Below are positions 47,196-59,379 of a DNA stretch of 64,000 bases, in pieces. The notes under the pieces are model-generated. The model saw only the letters and a program-made list of their open reading frames with translations, was not told where the DNA came from and made no database searches. Made by a program: the position numbers and the translations under genes. The stretch spans positions 62,001-126,000 of the forward strand of contig JAQFWX010000054.1 in the NCBI GenBank assembly GCA_027605045.1, written 5' to 3'. The first letter of the stretch is position 1. Every line of letters starts with the position of its first letter. The stretch is from Phallus indusiatus. Its lineage: Eukaryota; Basidiomycota; Agaricomycetes; Phallales; Phallaceae.

Positions 47196-50100
47196 TTAAC
47201 TCCCGCTATATAAACGAAACTGTGCAAACCACCCACTCTTGATGTTGGTTGACGGAGGAAAAGTTGGTTTCAACTTCTTCCCATTGCCGGCGGCTTTATT
47301 ACTTGACAAACGAGTTTGTGATGTGGTGGCTTCGTTACCGGAAGCTTCTAAACCCGCTGAAGGCCAGTTTGGGTCCATAGCAGAAGATCCATCGCTTAGT
47401 ACACCAGTAGAATGATTGGCGTTTTGAGTGAAAGAATTAATTTTAGACTTTTCCTTCCCCGTTCCACCGGTTGGATTGCCACTTACGCTCGTGGCGACAG
47501 TAGATACTGTTCGAACGCTGACGCTAGAAGTGCTGAATTTGGTGTTGTTCCCGAGTGAAAGCAAAGAACTCGAAGATGCATTGGTCGCTGCACTTCCGGT
47601 GTTGCTTGTCGCGGTAGAGCTCATTGAGGAGCGCCAGTTGGTACTCGTACTTGAGCGCGGCTCTGAGGGAGGCGGATTCGGCTGCTGGGGTCCCAAACGT
47701 CCCCGGCGAACGACAGGCGGAGATGTTCCTCGCTCGTCCCATTCACTTCCTCTCTCTCCTAAAGTACCTTTGTTGGCACGCTCGAACTGAGCCGTTTTAG
47801 AAGTCGAGTAAGCGAACGTACTAGCAGTCGCTTGATTTGGGTTTGGTCGCGAGCGGTCTCGCCATGGAGAACGAGAAGGGGAACCACTTCGACCTTTGCG
47901 CCCTCGAGGCCATAAATCGCCAGACTCAGCAGTAACGGCATTAATATTATTATCCAGGTGATTACTGACATCCTTATACGTGTCAGGCAGATGTGTTTGA
48001 GATCCGCCAGCACTGAGACCCATAATCAACGAGCTCACATTACGCGCAGTAGCCGATGGAACTTGATGAGCGTGATCAGATTTAGATGTTGATCCCAAGG
48101 ACGTGGTGCTGTTTTTCTTGCCACTGAGAGAATCTGTGCTCAAGTTTGAAGCCCTCAGGGGTGCTAAGCTAGCACCCCCTCTTTGACGCTGATAGTGAGG
48201 AGGAGGGTGATAATTCGGTAAATTATGGAGCACCTGTATAGTAGGAGCTGGACCAGTCGTTCGGGTAGCGTTATGGGAAGACTTGTTGGTAGACGTAGGT
48301 GTCGGTGGTAAAAACGGAACAGGGGGAGGTGCATTGAGAGCCATGGCCATAGCATCTGCGCTGCTCACTCTTAATAAGTCTCTCCATCTACTAGGCTTCT
48401 TAACGGGCTGCGACGGCGAGGTGGAATTTTCGACGCTGGATTTGGTCTTAGTTGAGGACACGGTCTTTCTACTGCTCTTGGAAGTTTTGCTAATTTCTCT
48501 AGCGAGATCCTGAGAAGCATGAGCGAGATCATCTGCAAAATCACGCTGAACGTGTGTCGCGGGAATCTGCCGATCAAACGACGAGGAGGAACGCAATGCC
48601 GCTTGCTGAGCCTTACCCTTGCGGGCACCCCGTTTTCGACGACGAGTGTTTGTCGAAGAGCGTGAAAATGTATCAGGGTCTTGATCTGCATCTGGATCAC
48701 CGTCAAGGTCAGGTTCGCCTTCAATCTCTTGCTCCGGAGCTACTTCGTCCTCCCTAAAAAGGCGGGGAGAAATAGTTTCCTCTTCAGTACCGACAAACTC
48801 GAAAACATTGTCAAGGTTGTTAGACATGCCGAGAGATGGTAGTGTTCGCCCTCTCGTGGACGATGTTCTAGAAGGCGTAGGTGGTACATCGCCTTGACCA
48901 GATGAACTGGAAGGTCGTGAAAAGGGGCGTTTCGACCTGGGACTGGCTGCGACTGGGTTCGGTGTAAAAACAGATCTTACAGCTTGTGGGGGAGCTGTAA
49001 GAGGATTGACAGTGGTCGTGTGAGAATTCGATCGCGAGTTAGATTTAACAGCAGAACTTTGGGCAGTGACTTTAGGATTCGAAGCAAATTTACTTGGTAA
49101 TCCTTTAACCCAGAGGCCAAATTCTTGCGCAGTAACTCGTTGAGATTCACCGCCAGGAGTATCTTCGAATATACAAAACACCCTGGTAGCAAGGAACTCG
49201 GCGACTTCTCGTGTCATTCCAGTGAATCGTTGCATAAAGAAGTTGATAGGCTGAGCTCTGAAATATTCGAATGACGGACATGCGCCCGCGGAGGTATCTG
49301 ACCACGGGTTGTGATGATATAGCCTAAGTAAAACGAGTAAAAATGATTGTCAGATATTTTACAAATTCGTCGGTCGTAATGATATACATACATATTAATG
49401 AGCACTATGCCTAGTGACCAAACATCCGCAGCTCGGGTTGAATACGTTGGAGCACAATTATTCCTACACTCGTAGCTCATATATGGGGCGCTACCGCAAC
49501 CCATATCAGCCGATTCTGGCTCATTAGTGGCCAACCCAAAATCAGTGAGTTTGACGACGACTTTGCGCTCACGTCGACCGTCAGCGGTCTCGGTGTATCC
49601 ATCAGTAACGATGAAATTTTCAGGCTTGATATCTCGATGAAAGACTGAGACGCGATGACAGCTAGCAACCGCGTCGCACATTTGGGAAAACATAGAAGCG
49701 ATGAGACGAAGACGGATATGCGAAAGTAACTGAGAAGGATGAAGGGAGGATAAAAGTGAAGGAGTGGGTGGGGTAGCAGAAGGATAGTGTTCTGATAAAA
49801 CATCGAATTGCTCGTCGGGGAAATGATCGCGAGCTTGTTCCAGGAAGTAAAAGAGATCTTCCCCGGGAACGCATTCGAGCAAAAGAAGAAGAAAAGAGTC
49901 CGTTTCAAGAGTACGATACAGAGTTACAATATTTGGATGGATGGGGATAGATTGATGAATGGTCGCCTCAAAAAGCTGTGCTTCTAAAGCGTCGGGCTCG
50001 AGATTAGCCTTTGACAGACATTTGATAGCATACTCTCTGCCGTGTGTGACTTTGGGCGGAGCGGGTAAGTCTAATTCAAAATCGAGATCGCCGTTAAGAG

Positions 50101-50494
50101 ACAAATCCTGGGAGCGAGGAAGTTGAGCGGTGGACAAGATTTCTCGAACGAGATAAACGACGGCGTAGCTGCCTGAGCCAAGCTTCCGAATGACTTCAAA
50201 GCGATCCGCGGGGGGGTTGGGAGGGGAGGAGGCAGAGGGAATAGGAACGACTCTGATTTGCTCGCCTTGAAGGAAAAGACCTGGACCGACCCAGTCGTGC
50301 TCATTCAAGACATCCTGAACATTGGGAGAGCAAGGTGTTGAGACCTGGTCAAGAGAATCGATACGCGACAATCTTTGGGGCGAAGAGAGAGTATAAGGGG
50401 ATCGTGGAATTGGTCGTGAAGGGGTTCTTATTGGCGGAGTCGAGGGTATTTGGACGGGAGGAGGAAGAGAGAGCGGCGGCAGACTGGCTGACAT
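47196..50494 (-). CDS. KSP1: serine/threonine protein kinase, Ksp1/Ran1-like, with long disordered tail
   Basis: After a Ser/Pro-rich N-terminus of about 95 residues the kinase domain begins RFEVIRKLGSGSYAVVYLV (glycine loop at about 105-113). The ATP Lys is in GREYAIKCLSK. The catalytic loop is HRDIKPENFIV, the DFGLAT motif follows, and the activation segment runs to GCGSAPYMSYE, with SLGIVLINMLYHHNPWSD reached through an intron from about 49390 to 49324. The C-lobe reads SFEYFRAQPINFFMQRFTGM and ATRVFCIFEDTPGGESQRVT. The remaining 600 or so residues are disordered, rich in Ser, Thr and Asn, with acidic and basic clusters (RRRKRGARKGKA). The order and the PYMSYE form match Ksp1/Ran1/Vhs1 kinases of nutrient and meiotic control. 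The start at 50494 avoids an implausible poly-Leu extension upstream. Confidence 0.87.
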
Positions 50495-50950
50495 GGATAT
50501 GAGTTTAAAGGTAATATAGAAAGAGATAGATAAGGAGAGAGATGGAGGAGGAGGAAGAGAGAAAGAGAGAGAAAGAGAGAAAGTTGTGCTTACCAAAGGC
50601 AGCTGGAGATGACAACATAACATGTGTCTGCCAGTCAACGGGAGAATTATGAGGTCCAACCCCCAAAACAAGAAGAAAAAAAAGGACAAGAGAAGGAGAA
50701 GGAGGAGGAGGAGGAGGAGGAGGAGGAGGAGAGTAGAGTAATGTGGACCCACAGCAGACCACAAGACACATGTGTCGAGGCTTTCCCTCCACATGGTTCA
50801 GCGGGCTGCGCCTCAGGGCCACATCAACGCCCCTCCACGTGATGCATTTCTGCCAATAACATAGCCATATAGTTCACAGATAATTACCACTGAATAAACT
50901 GAATACAATTTTTATTAAATGTTTTAAAATTGACGCTAATAACATTGAAA
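50495..50950. promoter_or_regulatory. upstream region of the Ksp1-like kinase with polypurine tract
   Basis: Holds the kinase promoter (-) and the 3' untranslated end of UTP6 (-). The + strand is almost pure purine over 50515-50585 and again over 50668-50735, so the kinase template reads as CT-rich tracts just before its ATG. Such tracts are common core-promoter features of fungal genes, and the same region could form unusual DNA structure. Confidence 0.55.
50694..50733. repeat. GGA trinucleotide microsatellite
   Basis: About twelve GGA units in the purine tract upstream of the kinase gene. Not translated in the chosen model; an upstream frame reads through it as poly-Leu on the minus strand. 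Confidence 0.9.
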
Positions 50951-52465
50951 TCATTTCGAAAGTTTCTCCACCAGTCTTGCGTGTGTTTTGCGTATTCTCG
51001 GCGACACGCCTTTCCTGTGGCACACTATTTGCAGACACGCCATCAAATACTCCGTCTGAGTAATGCGCCGATCAGTCCTAATCACAAATTCATACCGGCT
51101 GCCATATGCAAGCACTCACCACGGTCTCCTCAGCACCTTCCCCACACCAGATCTCAATTAGCTCGCCATATGCTTCACCCAGTTCTTCCTCGTGCCCCAC
51201 CACAACTTCCATAATTTCCTCGTTAACCTTCCGCAGTTTATCAATAAACTCTTCCTCGGTCCACTTCGTTTCCCCCAACGCCATTCGGGCGTGGAATTTG
51301 ATCCCTTCCTTCGTCTGCCCCAAATTAGTCTTCAGAAGCAATGTGTCCAGTTCCGTCACTAGATCATCCCGCAGCACACCAGAACAAGACCTCAGAGTCT
51401 CATACAGCGATCCAATCAGTTCTATTTCGGGTAGTGCTGCCCGCGCAAATCAAAAAACTCGTCGTCAGTTAATCCTCTCCTTCCAGACCTTTGGACGCGA
51501 AAGCATCATTTACCTTTAACGGCCTCCCTCATGACAGCCTTGACAATCGCTCCTTTCATTATTTCCTTCTGCGCTTCCTCACTCTCTCTTTCCTCCTGTC
51601 GGATGGCCACATCATCATCAGCATCATCCTTTCCTTCTTCTTCTTCTTCTTCTTCTTCTTCTTCTTCCTTTCGTTTGTTCAGGCCAAGAATATCCCACCG
51701 TTTATGTAATATCCTGACGAATCCTAGCTCAAATTTCACATATTCAGTCCACAGTAACGCGCTCTCTTTATTGAGTCTTATCCCACGTTGCAGCAATGCA
51801 CGTCCAGCAGCCGGTGAACCGTTTGTTCTTAGCTCGTGATTCGCTGCATAGATATAAAGCGAAGGCGTGTTTGGATGCAGTTGGATAGCCCTATGGACAT
51901 ACTTAATAACCGGAACGATTGTCAACCTTCTTTTTTTAGTCCTCAAATTTACTTACCGTGCAGATATTTTTCCGACCAATGCCCGTGCTTTCTCTTTTTT
52001 AGCGAGCTCAATGTATTGTATCCACAATCCCACATCGCTTTTGAATTTTTTCAGAGCTCTTTCAAATATTTGAAACTGCCTCCGTACAATCGAATAGTCT
52101 GATATTGAAGTATGTTTCTCTACTGTTCCTGTAAAATGGTTTACAAAATCAGCGAATAAGCCGGTGATTTTTGGTAGCTCGTACCTAGTCGAGCTACTCT
52201 TTTTCGCCTCAACGCTTCTAGATTCATTTCGTATTCGGCATATCTAAGGAAGTCTACCTTCATGGGTATACGTCGGATAAGTGCAGTTTCAAATAATGTC
52301 CTCTGCTTCATAATGACATGCGTCTCGGCCTGTTTTTTTTTTTTCGTAAACGAAAAACATTTTGAAACTAGTGTTATGGTAGCGAACCTTCGAAAATAAC
52401 CCTTTCTCCTCTAGATCTTTCAACTCAGCAAGTATTTGCTCTTGCTCAAATTGCACCCTTTCCAT
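50951..52465 (-). CDS. UTP6: UTP6-like U3 snoRNP component, HAT repeats
   Basis: Part of the small-subunit processome for 18S rRNA maturation in the nucleolus. It starts MERVQFEQEQILAELKDLEE, followed by KGLFSKAETHVIMKQRTLFE, LIRRIPMKVDFLRYAEYEMN and LEALRRKRVARL. That is the UTP6 N-terminal signature. HAT repeats follow: RQFQIFERALKKFKSDVGLW, IQYIELAKKEKARALVGKIS, LHPNTPSLYIYAANHELRTN and LLQRGIRLNKESALLWTEYV. An acidic insertion of about a dozen Glu after NKRK is coded by a microsatellite. The C-terminus is EEFIDKLRKVNEEIMEVVVG, and after a last intron (near 51046-51118) TEYLMACLQIVCHRKGVSPR. At least four introns. About 425 residues. Confidence 0.87.
51633..51668. repeat. TTC microsatellite coding for poly-Glu in UTP6
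   Basis: About eleven TTC/TCT units on the + strand, read as consecutive Glu codons on the minus strand between two HAT repeats of UTP6. Length changes in threes would be tolerated. Confidence 0.9.
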
Positions 52466-53623
52466 ATTTTCCGATTAAAACGCAAATAGACTAGACAGAA
52501 AGATAAAGAAAAAGGAAGGAGCCAAGAAGGAGCTCAAGCTTTGAATCGTGCCCGTCTCGCCGCTGACAAACCAGCTTTAGCGCTCTGAATGTTTACTCCA
52601 AACTACTGACCAGCCACTTACGGTGGTACTTACGCGACGAACTAGGTGAGGAATGAAACAGGCACGACGTTTATCTTGTTTCTCCGATCTATGAATCTTT
52701 TGGATTCAAATCAAGATTCGAAGCATCTCAGGCTATATCCATTGACTCCCCACGACGAATGGTGTCGAGAATCCTGATCGTTAGAGGGTTTCTCGGAAAA
52801 TACTTGGTTATTAATACTTGAAAGAGAGATTGAACTACGCGTTATCAGTTAACTATTCACGTCCGTGCATAGAGTGCTCCTTAACTCACAGGTCGCTTTG
52901 CATCAGATCCATGACACTGGGTCAGATCCGCTACAATTTGCTCAGTCGAGGGGATTCGACCATGTCAAAGTATGCCATCTCTCTAAACCTTTTCCAGATC
53001 ACACACCCGGGTGTCAATTTTTTTGCATTATTCCTAGCGGAAGACTTGCTAGTAGTTAGAGTCTTAGAGTCTATGTACGATATGTGTGGACAGTCCTTCG
53101 AGATGAAAAACGGACCTGAAAATAGCAATAAATTACGGACCTGATTTTGAACCCAAGACAACTAGCATCGCAACAGTCAAAGTCATTATTAGATGCCGCC
53201 GACGCCCAATATACGTAGGGTTGATTATAATTTCAACAAAATCGGGAAATGCTAATATAATTACTATTGCCATTTTAACGAGTGATTTTCTGCATCATTG
53301 TGTCGATTTACCAGATTTTGTGATCATATGAAATAAAAAATAAGCTGGTGCAGACGATCCTATGTACCTAGTTGACCCAAATTGAACAAACGGAAACTGA
53401 GACAGCTTCTCAAGGTCTCGGATTTGAGGATTTAACATTACAGTTCAAATACTAGTTTACTGGAGAAATTAAATCAATGAGTGGGTGGTGATAACGCATA
53501 TGTCCCGTGTCCTAGTATGTCCCAAGTATGTACAGTGGACTCGAGCCAGGGTAGTTTACGATCGGCGATTGGAACTCCGCCTCTTCGTCACTTCATTTCT
53601 GACATAACGAATCTCAACAAGCA
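52466..53623. other. 1.16 kb intergenic region
   Basis: Divergent upstream region of UTP6 (-) and the disordered orphan (+). Short frames around 52818-53161 on both strands overlap each other and show no motifs. No tRNA, rRNA or repeat was recognised. The promoter of the orphan is probably in the last 150 bases. Confidence 0.5.
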
Positions 53624-55459
53624 ATGCCAACTAAAACATCTAGAGGAGGTCATTTGAAAAGTCATAATCGTTCCGCTTCTGCCACCACCCATAACCTTGG
53701 AAAGCATGCTATAACTGGAACAGGCGGAGCGACCGGTTACCCACAAGTCACTGCCAACACCGATATCACCAGAACGAAAAGTGGCGAGAAGATAAGGCGA
53801 ACAGGCAGCGATGTACGCTCATGTTATTCAATATATAATATTTCTATTATCTGATTGTTTCCTTAGCTTCAGCCCCTACAGCGTGCCAAGAACGCATTTC
53901 CGTACGCTGCATATCAACAACACCCTGTTCATCAAGCCCAGCCTGATCGTACAGCGGGATATCAGTCAAAAAAACGTGGTATTACAGTACTCGAAGTACA
54001 AACAACGAGCGATGGAGATGATGATGAATGGGTTTCCAGCGAAAGCGGCGCAGTAACTCCAGCAGACAACGACGAAGAAGAAGGTCCGCCGACTCCGAAA
54101 GATACAGTCACTATGCTGCCCAATCCACAACAACACACTTCTCAGAGTCCAACTAGTGATGCAACCGAAATCAATTTGACTTCAAAAACCGCGTTGAATC
54201 ATGATATTGAGCGTAACCCAAACAATACTATGAATCATAAACCACCTCACGTTCCTAATGCAACCGCTGATCCTAGCAGCAATATTCAACCAACACGGCC
54301 TGTTTTACCTCCGTTGCAGTTTCAATCACAGGCTCAACTCCATCCTATGACTCGGACTCATGCTACATCTACGACCTCAGCTAAACAGAGATCGGTTTCA
54401 TCATTGGTCTCGGCTGGTACAGGAACGCGGAAGGCTACTCCTGCCCCACAGAGCGATCATCCCGGACCAAGCTTAGGCCAAGCTGAACGGGTCCAGTCTC
54501 ATTCCGCCAACCCTAATAATAACGGTGTCGACGTACAAACCTCTACGGAAGCGATTGTCTCAAACACGAACAACAATCAACAATCACAATCACAGACACT
54601 ACTGCCTGAATCAGAGCAATCAGCTACGCCCCGCGTGGCTCCTTCTCCCCTTCGACCAACATTTTCCGATGCTTCACGTTCAAAGTCGTTTCGTCCTCAC
54701 GCTCGCCCGCGACCACAGTCATTGGCAGATATTCAATTAATAGATACAAACGTAAAGCCAGGAAACGAGGAAGCAGATGACACATTTGTAGAATCACCTG
54801 CAACCGAGCTTCCGCCGTCACGAACACGCCCCCCATCTACACGCTCTATGCGATCCATTTATCATCATCCCTTAATACGAACAAGATCATATGCTCCTTC
54901 AACACCAACAGTGACCGCTACTGCTCCTCCTGCCTTTTCACCCACTACTGCTTCTCCGACTTTGACTCCTAACCCTGGCTCCGGGGCGATCTTGGGTAAT
55001 CTCCCATCAAACACAACCTCCGAGGCTACACACTATTTCTGGCCATATAAGCTGAAGAGACAAAACTCTCAGTCGAGCGTGAATTCAGTTGCAACTCTAC
55101 CGCTGACTTCCACATCGACGTCGGCTGCCTTAGCTCCTACCACTAGCACTAATGTTACGGCGACCCGAGAAAGGCCACGAACCCTCTCTCATACAAGCGC
55201 AGCACTGTCATCTCTGGCGGCGGCTGCGGCCCAACCGTTTCATCATTATGGATTTGGCGTACCTAGCTTTGTTCAACACGCACCTTCCAGGCCTCCATCT
55301 CCGCCGTTACCTGTAATGTTCCCACCACCACCGAAATCCGTGCACCCCATGCTTCCGGCTGAATTAACTGAATCGCACCTAAGTGCAACAGCGTTTCAGC
55401 GGATAATGGCGGACTCATTTATGCGAATCGAGAAGGCAAAAATAGAAAAAGTCAAATAA
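53624..55459 (+). CDS. disordered protein of unknown function with conserved N-terminal motif
   Basis: Two exons. MPTKTSRGGHLKSHNRSASA to GSD, then an intron of about 53 bases, then LQPLQRAKNAFPYAAYQQHP. The first 130 residues hold the part most likely to be conserved: RAKNAFPYAA, then RGITVLEVQTTSDGDDDEWV, SSESGAVTP and an acidic run. The remaining 450 residues are Ser, Thr, Pro and Gln-rich, with poly-Ala (SLAAAAAQ). They close with SHLSATAFQRIMADSFMRIE and a basic tail. The pattern suggests a fungal regulatory protein with short docking motifs. I do not recognise a named domain. No signal peptide or membrane helix. Confidence 0.75.
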
Positions 55460-55844
55460 TGGAATCGGACTTTGTTGAATAATCTTCTCGCCGATGCTTC
55501 CGTGGATTGGATTTTAGTTTGCCCTATAATCATATTACTACTACTCGTATCCTCCTCACTACTATCATTCTCTACCTACTACCATTCCTATATTTACTGA
55601 CATCAGACGCATCAGAATATTTCATATGTTTTGGTTTATACCATGTATTATTTCATTGTTAGTTACCTTTATGTAAATTATATTTCGCGGAATTGTTTCT
55701 TGACTTGTTCGAAATGCACGGTTTGATGATAAAGCTGACAGGGCTGTGAGCTGGCATCTTGTCACATACTAGACGCCGGTCTGTGACAGCTGCAACGTAT
55801 CGTATATAGTCAATTGGCAGAAAGACCTCGTCCTCATTCAAGCT
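55460..55844. other. intergenic region
   Basis: Between the disordered orphan and GOT1 on the same strand. The left half is pyrimidine-rich and looks like a 3' untranslated region. No coding segment or RNA gene was recognised. Confidence 0.5.
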
Positions 55845-56493
55845 ATGTGGCTCTCTGATGCACAAAGTACGTAGTAGCATTCCCTAAAGTCACATTCGCG
55901 TTAATTAAAATTTTGACTAACAGAGATTGGTGTTGCGCTGACGTCGTTTGGTGCCCTATTCATGATGCTAGGTGTAATGCTCTTTTTCGACGGCGCGTTA
56001 TTGGCGTTAGGAAATGTAGGTTTAGAAAATGACTAAGGAATGTTGTCTTTTCACTAATATGGTCCTATTTTCATAGATACTTTTCGTGTCCGGCATAACG
56101 TTGATTATTGGACCGCAGAAGACGTTTTACTTCTTTGCACGCAAACAAAAGCTTCGTGGAACCATATGTTTCTTGGGAGGCATCGCATTGGTATTCATAA
56201 AATGGCCGTTTGTTGGAATGTGTGTGGAAACGTTCGGCTTCCTTAATCTGTTTGGGTGCGCTTCCTTCCCTCCTTTATGTACTTCGAGTCTCGTATATCT
56301 GATAATGTGTTGTAACTCAGGGATTTCTTCCCCGTTATATTGACTTTCCTTCGGCAACTACCCGTTATTGGAAAAATATTATCGTTACCTTACATTGGAT
56401 CTGTATGTCTACACTTACCCTTGTTTTGGGTCGCTGAACAATGTACCCCAGGCTTTAGACCGTTTAGTCGGCTCACGGCAATCTATGGTGTGA
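55845..56493 (+). CDS. GOT1: Got1 vesicle-transport membrane protein
   Basis: Small tetraspan protein of ER-Golgi transport. Five exons give MWLSDAQKIGVALTSFGALF, MMLGVMLFFDGALLALGN, ILFVSGITLIIGPQKTFYFF, ARKQKLRGTICFLGGIALVF, IKWPFVGMCVETFGFLNLFG and DFLPVILTFLRQLPVIGKIL, ending LDRLVGSRQSMV. This matches the whole Got1 family pattern: four hydrophobic helices, and GPxKTFYFFARxQKLRGT and the FGFLNLFGDFFP block. About 138 residues, the normal length. All junctions use GT-AG introns of 45-70 bases, and the first exon is only 19 bases of coding sequence. Confidence 0.95.
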
Positions 56494-57690
56494 TACCCAG
56501 GAAGAGATAGCGAACGCAATCTGGTTTATTGCAATGGTAATCAAATGTGGTACGAAGTATAGAAAATTCGAATCCATATATCTTAACTTATTGAAATTTC
56601 AATTCAAAAAATAAAAACCGGAATAGAGTTCGCATATGACCATTTATGGTACAATGGCGGTGGGAGGAGAGGATATTTAAGTAGCTGGGCAACAGATTCC
56701 TCATTTCAGCTGTTTAGTATGTAGGTCACATTCTGGCTCAACAAGCTAAGGACAGCCAGACTAGATGTGGTCCGCTTCAAAACGTGAGAAATGCTCAGCA
56801 TTCATGAATGCATGACCTCCCGGGGAAACAGCCGATAGAAATGAGATAGATGCATGCACTCTATCTATCACGAAGACATGCGGTACACTCGTTCCCGGTG
56901 TCAAATATAAAAATAAGAACGTAAAAAAGTAAAAACCCCTGAGAGTTTATTCCAGAAATTTAGGATATGGCTCCATTATAGATGACGACACTTTGTCGTG
57001 AATGGGGTCTTCCGCAGACGCCTTGGTTGGATAAACATTCTAAACATTCTTCTTGAATTCTAACAGACTCGCTTCGAAGAAATATATCAGACTGTTTGAA
57101 TAGCGAAATTGGCTGGCAGTTGTCGATGGGAAGAAATGCGGGTCAAGGATCCGGGCAGCGCGACAGGTGAACTGAAATTCAACTTCCGAAATTCCGTTAT
57201 AATACAAGCCCCCGGCCGGCGCTACTGAAAAGTTTGTGGCTTCTGCCTACTTTTTTCATCCCCTCCTATCACTCACCCACCGACTTTCAAGACAAGACGA
57301 ATTTCGAAAAAAAAGAGCACTCACGGAACCCATACCGTTTTCTATGATCGTTGCTGAACTGATAAAGGCCAACAGAAACCCACCTTTCCTGTTCGGACCA
57401 CTCGGTTTCCTCCTTGTAGACTCAGACAGACCTCCATAAGGACTGCCTCCAACTTTCCAACACTCGGATAACTATATCCAGCTACCTTTCTTTTTTGTTT
57501 TTGGTTACCTTATCCATGGGATAAGCTATTCTGTTTTTTACCCTCTTTACGCTGTCTTTCTTCTCTTAGTCTCTCGTCCCTTCCTTTGCTTTGCTTTGTC
57601 TTCCGGAGCATACCCCAGCCCTGAAATCACCCAAAAAAACATAAATCACATTATTATTCCCTCTCTCAACTTCATTAGACATTACTAGAC
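56494..57690. other. 1.2 kb intergenic region
   Basis: Between GOT1 and the helical orphan on the same strand. 56494-57180 shows nothing codable. 57240-57690 is rich in pyrimidine tracts (TCTTTT and CTTTGCTTTG forms) ending at the ATG, as expected for a strong fungal promoter and 5' untranslated region. No RNA gene was recognised. Confidence 0.55.
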
Positions 57691-59379
57691 ATGCACGCTA
57701 TCAAGGCTCCCTTCTTCAAGCCTTCTTCGACTCGCACGGCCTCTTCAGCACCACCTTCGCCAATTGTTGTAGCGGGCGCGGACACTGGCGGTTATTTTGC
57801 CATGGATAACTTGGTATCGCTGTCCCGTCCAACTTCCAAGGGCCCGCTGAACCGCTTGACGTTGACGTCCAAAAAGCGTGTTTCGAACATTACTCCTCCC
57901 GCTACTCCAACCACTCTTACTCAGGATGGATCTTATTTAGAGGCGTTGAGCCTAAAGTTGAGCGAAGCTGTATCAAAAGCTATCGCACAGCCGACAGGCA
58001 CACCCGCGCCTGGAGATATCGTATGGAACGGGAAAAAGGCCCTTCCGAGAGGCAGAGGTAGCGCCTTAGGAGTTTTAATAGGATCGTAAGTCCGCCAGAT
58101 TGTCATTGGTTCTTTTATTCATTCAACGACTGACACTGCTTCTAGTGAAATTGATGCTGCCAGGTCAAACCCCCATCTTCTCAAAGCGATTTCGAGATCG
58201 CTTCATAAGCCACTCTCGGTTCTACTCAGTAACTTGTCCGCGCAGGTGCTGACGGCCATATCATCCCCTCAGTTCACAGCGCATCCAACTCCGAGCAGCC
58301 CAAGCGCAGCTCAGCAGTATGCAATTTCATATGCAGTCTTTGCAGCTGAACTAGTTGAGAGCCTCGATGCTCATAATCTTTTTCAACTGGAAAGCGTCAG
58401 CGGAACTGCAGAGAATTTGCGGAACATCAAGGAAGGCTTCGTTTCTTTTATCGGACGGATTGTCCGTCCTATGATAACGGCTATTAAAAACGAAATTTTG
58501 CCATTGGTCGAGGCATTAGAGCAGAACAAAGCTACTATTGTTCAATCGTCCGGACATGCAAAACCTTCTGCTAACAAAGGTCCCGTTCATATCTCGATCA
58601 TGCTTTTGCAAGCTATCATTCCTTCAGCGACCAAAACCCTCGCTCAGTGCACGACGCCGGCTACAGTTACCTCTCAAACCGCGTTGGCCACCTTTCTCAT
58701 AACGACGATATGGAAGAGTTTGATCGCTCTTTCTCATCGTGCACCCATCACTGGAGCCGCTGCGGTTACCTCGGCCCAGGGAGGATTGAGGAAGATGAAA
58801 ACGAGTTTCAACACAACCCCTCCAGGGACACCACCTGGAACCAAATTTTCTATTAAATTGCCGCCGTCGCGTCCACCGTCTCCACCGAGCCCTGTCATTC
58901 CTTCCCCTGCTAGCGATGCAAAATCCTTGTACGATCTCATCAAGCTCTTACCGCGTCCTCAGGAAGGTGGTCAATATACCTTAGCCAGGGAAGCCGTAGA
59001 TGAAGCGCTTAACGGATTGACCGCTCTGACGGCACTACTGGACTGCGAAATGAATGGCGTAGTAGAAGATCTGGAAGTAGTAACTGCCGACTTGCCTACG
59101 GTTATTGCACTTCCTGTCTTATTGCGGATCTTCGTTGAGAAGAACACTGCCGACGTTTTAGAATCCCATTCAAAGTCTTCATTGAGCGTTTCCGCTCTTC
59201 TTGACATTCCCGATCAAGAATTCCGTGAGACTTGTTTGAGTGGGTTTGGATGCGCGGAGGAATGCGGTCCTGCGATTGCGAAACGACTCCTGGAAGTGCT
59301 GTTGCACCGTCAGCTCGTCAAACCGGAGGACACTTTCGGACGCTGGCTCCAGAATCGTGCATGCGGGTGCATGGAATGA
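57691..59379 (+). CDS. helical protein of unknown function
   Basis: Two exons join at about 58087-58145 (LGVLIGS to EIDAARSNPHLLKAISRS), giving about 540 residues. The N-terminal 90 residues are Ser/Thr/Pro-rich. The rest is mainly helical: YLEALSLKLSEAVSKAIAQP, LHKPLSVLLSNLSAQVLTAI, YAISYAVFAAELVESLDAHN, LRNIKEGFVSFIGRIVRPMI, ALATFLITTIWKSLIALSHR and SLYDLIKLLPRP. A Pro-rich linker (PPSRPPSPPSPV) is followed by a Cys-containing C-terminus (GFGCAEECGPAIAKRLLEVL, then NRACGCME). No signal peptide. Family not recognised. The pyrimidine-rich promoter and clean long second exon suggest good expression. Confidence 0.78.

Noticed and set aside
50495..50794. N-terminal extension of the Ksp1-like kinase starting at 50794
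   Set aside because: The extension is poly-Leu and Pro/Ser noise translated from the purine tract; the ATG at 50494 gives a normal N-terminus.
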